Part shown: positions 14,566-15,440 of the stretch, in pieces
How positions within the stretch are numbered: position 1 is the stretch's first letter
Layout of the letters: each line of letters begins with the position of its first letter
Assembly (NCBI GenBank): GCA_041749595.1
Contig: JBGTBA010000030.1
Span: 1-15,440 of the forward strand
Length of the DNA stretch: 15,440 nt
DNA from: Aurantibrevibacter sp041749595
GTDB lineage: Bacteria > Bacteroidota > Bacteroidia > Flavobacteriales > Flavobacteriaceae
Direction of reading: 5' to 3'
The notes under the pieces: generated by a model
The model's database searches: none
The model's input: the letters and a program-made list of their open reading frames with translations, nothing else
What the model was told of the DNA's origin: nothing
Position numbers and translations under genes: made by a program

Positions 14566-15099
14566 AGACTCGCTTTCCCAAACATTCTTGGTTTTAGAAA
14601 AACGTACCCTTATATGGTGTGGACTTTGCAATTTCAAATATTCAATTTTATAAGGGGTTACCTCTACAAGACAAAAATAATTTTCATCCGATAAATATTC
14701 CACACAGCTGGGGTCTTTAATGGAACTGCCCGGACTTTGCACCGTGGTATAGTCTTTTTTTGCATTTGGGTGCAGGCCTTCCCAGATCATTTTTGTAGTC
14801 TTTCGGGACGAATCAATAGCTGCCGTTCCTTCGATCCGTAGTTGTACCAACTTTTTAGGATGGTAAAAAAGCAAGCTAACGTTTTTGTTTTCCTGGATGT
14901 GCGTTATTTTTTTGGAACGCTTATCGGTATAGAAGGATAAAACGATATCTTCCGTAATGTTCCGGAGCACCACGGTCCGCAATCGGGGTATGTGTCCCAA
15001 TCCTACCGTACCCAAAGAACAATAGCGGAACGGGTGCCCTTTTTTGTTAATGCCTTTTAGCAATTCCTTCTTGAGTTCCTTAAAAACAGTAGTGTACAT
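14554..15099 (-). CDS. PNPOx-like FMN-binding flavoprotein
   Basis: 181 residues from ATG 15099; an upstream TTG at 15108 would add three. Split-barrel flavin-binding motifs of the pyridoxamine 5'-phosphate oxidase family: PRLRTVVLRNIT (about 38-49), LSFYTDKRSKKITHI (54-68), and VSLLFYHPKKLVQLRIEG (75-92), with DENYFCLVEVTPYKIEYLKL near the C-terminus. The conserved TDKRSKK is the phosphate-binding loop for FMN. Family members range from true PdxH to general oxidoreductases. This one is shorter than PdxH and lacks its typical C-terminal RLNP-type ending, so I would not call it pdxH. Cytosolic. It converges on bshC with a 12-bp overlap of the coding ends. Confidence 0.88.
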   Translation of the reverse strand: MYTTVFKELKKELLKGINKKGHPFRYCSLGTVGLGHIPRLRTVVLRNITEDIVLSFYTDKRSKKITHIQENKNVSLLFYHPKKLVQLRIEGTAAIDSSRKTTKMIWEGLHPNAKKDYTTVQSPGSSIKDPSCVEYLSDENYFCLVEVTPYKIEYLKLQSPHHIRVRFSKTKNVWESESLVP

Positions 15100-15440
15100 C
15101 CTTTTCAATTATCCTATAAATATAAATAATTAAGAATTCGGGTAGGGTATTTTCCCCCTTAATTGTTTAACATAAAATTGCCATGCAAAGGAAAGTATCA
15201 TAATTAGTTTATTTTTTAGTTTGGTTTTTGATTTTTGGTTAATAAGGCCCGGTTGGTTGAGGGCGCTGAAAAAGTCATTCTATTTCAGTAATTATTAAAA
15301 AAGCGATTGAATAAACTTTGATTTTATTCAATCGCTTTTTGATTTCCCGTACATTTCTGTGAATGTATTTGGTGTCTAGAATTTCGCTACAGGGCTATAT
15401 TTTGGTTTTATAAGGCTATTTTTGACTCATTTATTGAATT
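15100..15440. other. AT-rich intergenic end of the window
   Basis: No supported gene. It contains the leader region of the flavoprotein gene, a small inverted repeat (CTGAAA 15266-15271 with TTTCAG 15283-15288) next to GCGCTGAAAAAGTCATTC, the strong terminator at 15298-15340, and a 6-bp hairpin (TACATT 15350-15355 with AATGTA 15362-15367). Confidence 0.5.
15298..15340. terminator. Bidirectional Rho-independent terminator
   Basis: AAAAAGCGATTGAATAAA (15298-15315) and its perfect reverse complement (15323-15340) form an 18-bp stem with a 7-nt loop (CTTTGAT), A-rich on the left and T-rich on the right. It can work in both directions. No gene in the window ends into it, so it probably serves a minus-strand gene lying to the right. 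Confidence 0.8.

Noticed and set aside
1..15440. CRISPR array, tRNA or rRNA genes, or a phage module
   Set aside because: No regularly spaced repeats, no cloverleaf or rRNA sequence, and no integrase, capsid or tail gene was found.

Overview
This window is most likely chromosomal DNA from a marine-type flavobacterium (Bacteroidota, probably Flavobacteriaceae). Several things point that way: secreted proteins with short hydrophobic signal peptides ending in AQ/CQ, AT-rich spacers without strong Shine-Dalgarno sequences, TAnnTTTG-type -7 boxes, a BshC bacillithiol enzyme, a RluF pseudouridine synthase, and a carboxypeptidase-regulatory-domain surface protein. The genus cannot be fixed from the sequence.

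Left end (1-2054), mobile and eroded DNA: a complete group IIC intron ribozyme with no intron-encoded protein lies at about 945-1561. A second copy, of which only the 3' part falls in the window, lies at 1-155. That second copy has a 29-nt REP-like sequence replacing the tip of catalytic domain V. Between the two copies sits an AT-rich MazE/MazF-type toxin-antitoxin operon on the minus strand, with a near-ideal Bacteroidota promoter. To the right of the intact intron are about 490 bases of non-coding or decayed DNA holding fragments of reading frames.

Middle (2055-12788), minus strand: eight genes run in one direction. In transcription order they are an M14 zinc carboxypeptidase, a NYN-LOTUS predicted RNase, a secreted esterase, a secreted S10 serine carboxypeptidase, rluF, a GNAT plus nitrilase fusion, a secreted BD-FAE-like alpha/beta hydrolase, and a CarboxypepD-regulatory-domain protein. 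Five of the eight carry export signals and four of those are hydrolases, so the block looks like a periplasmic or surface peptide and ester degradation neighbourhood with housekeeping genes interspersed. Spacers of 37-260 bp and internal -7 boxes suggest several transcription units rather than one operon.

Right end (12816-15440): bshC is divergent from the M14 gene across a spacer with candidate promoters in both directions. A PNPOx-like flavoprotein gene converges on bshC and overlaps it by 12 bp. The last 340 bases hold no supported gene, but they contain an 18-bp perfect stem bidirectional terminator and possibly the edge of an insertion sequence.

No rRNA, tRNA or CRISPR array was seen. 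The most unusual content is the pair of protein-less IIC introns flanking the toxin-antitoxin module. The rest is typical flavobacterial core and accessory sequence.
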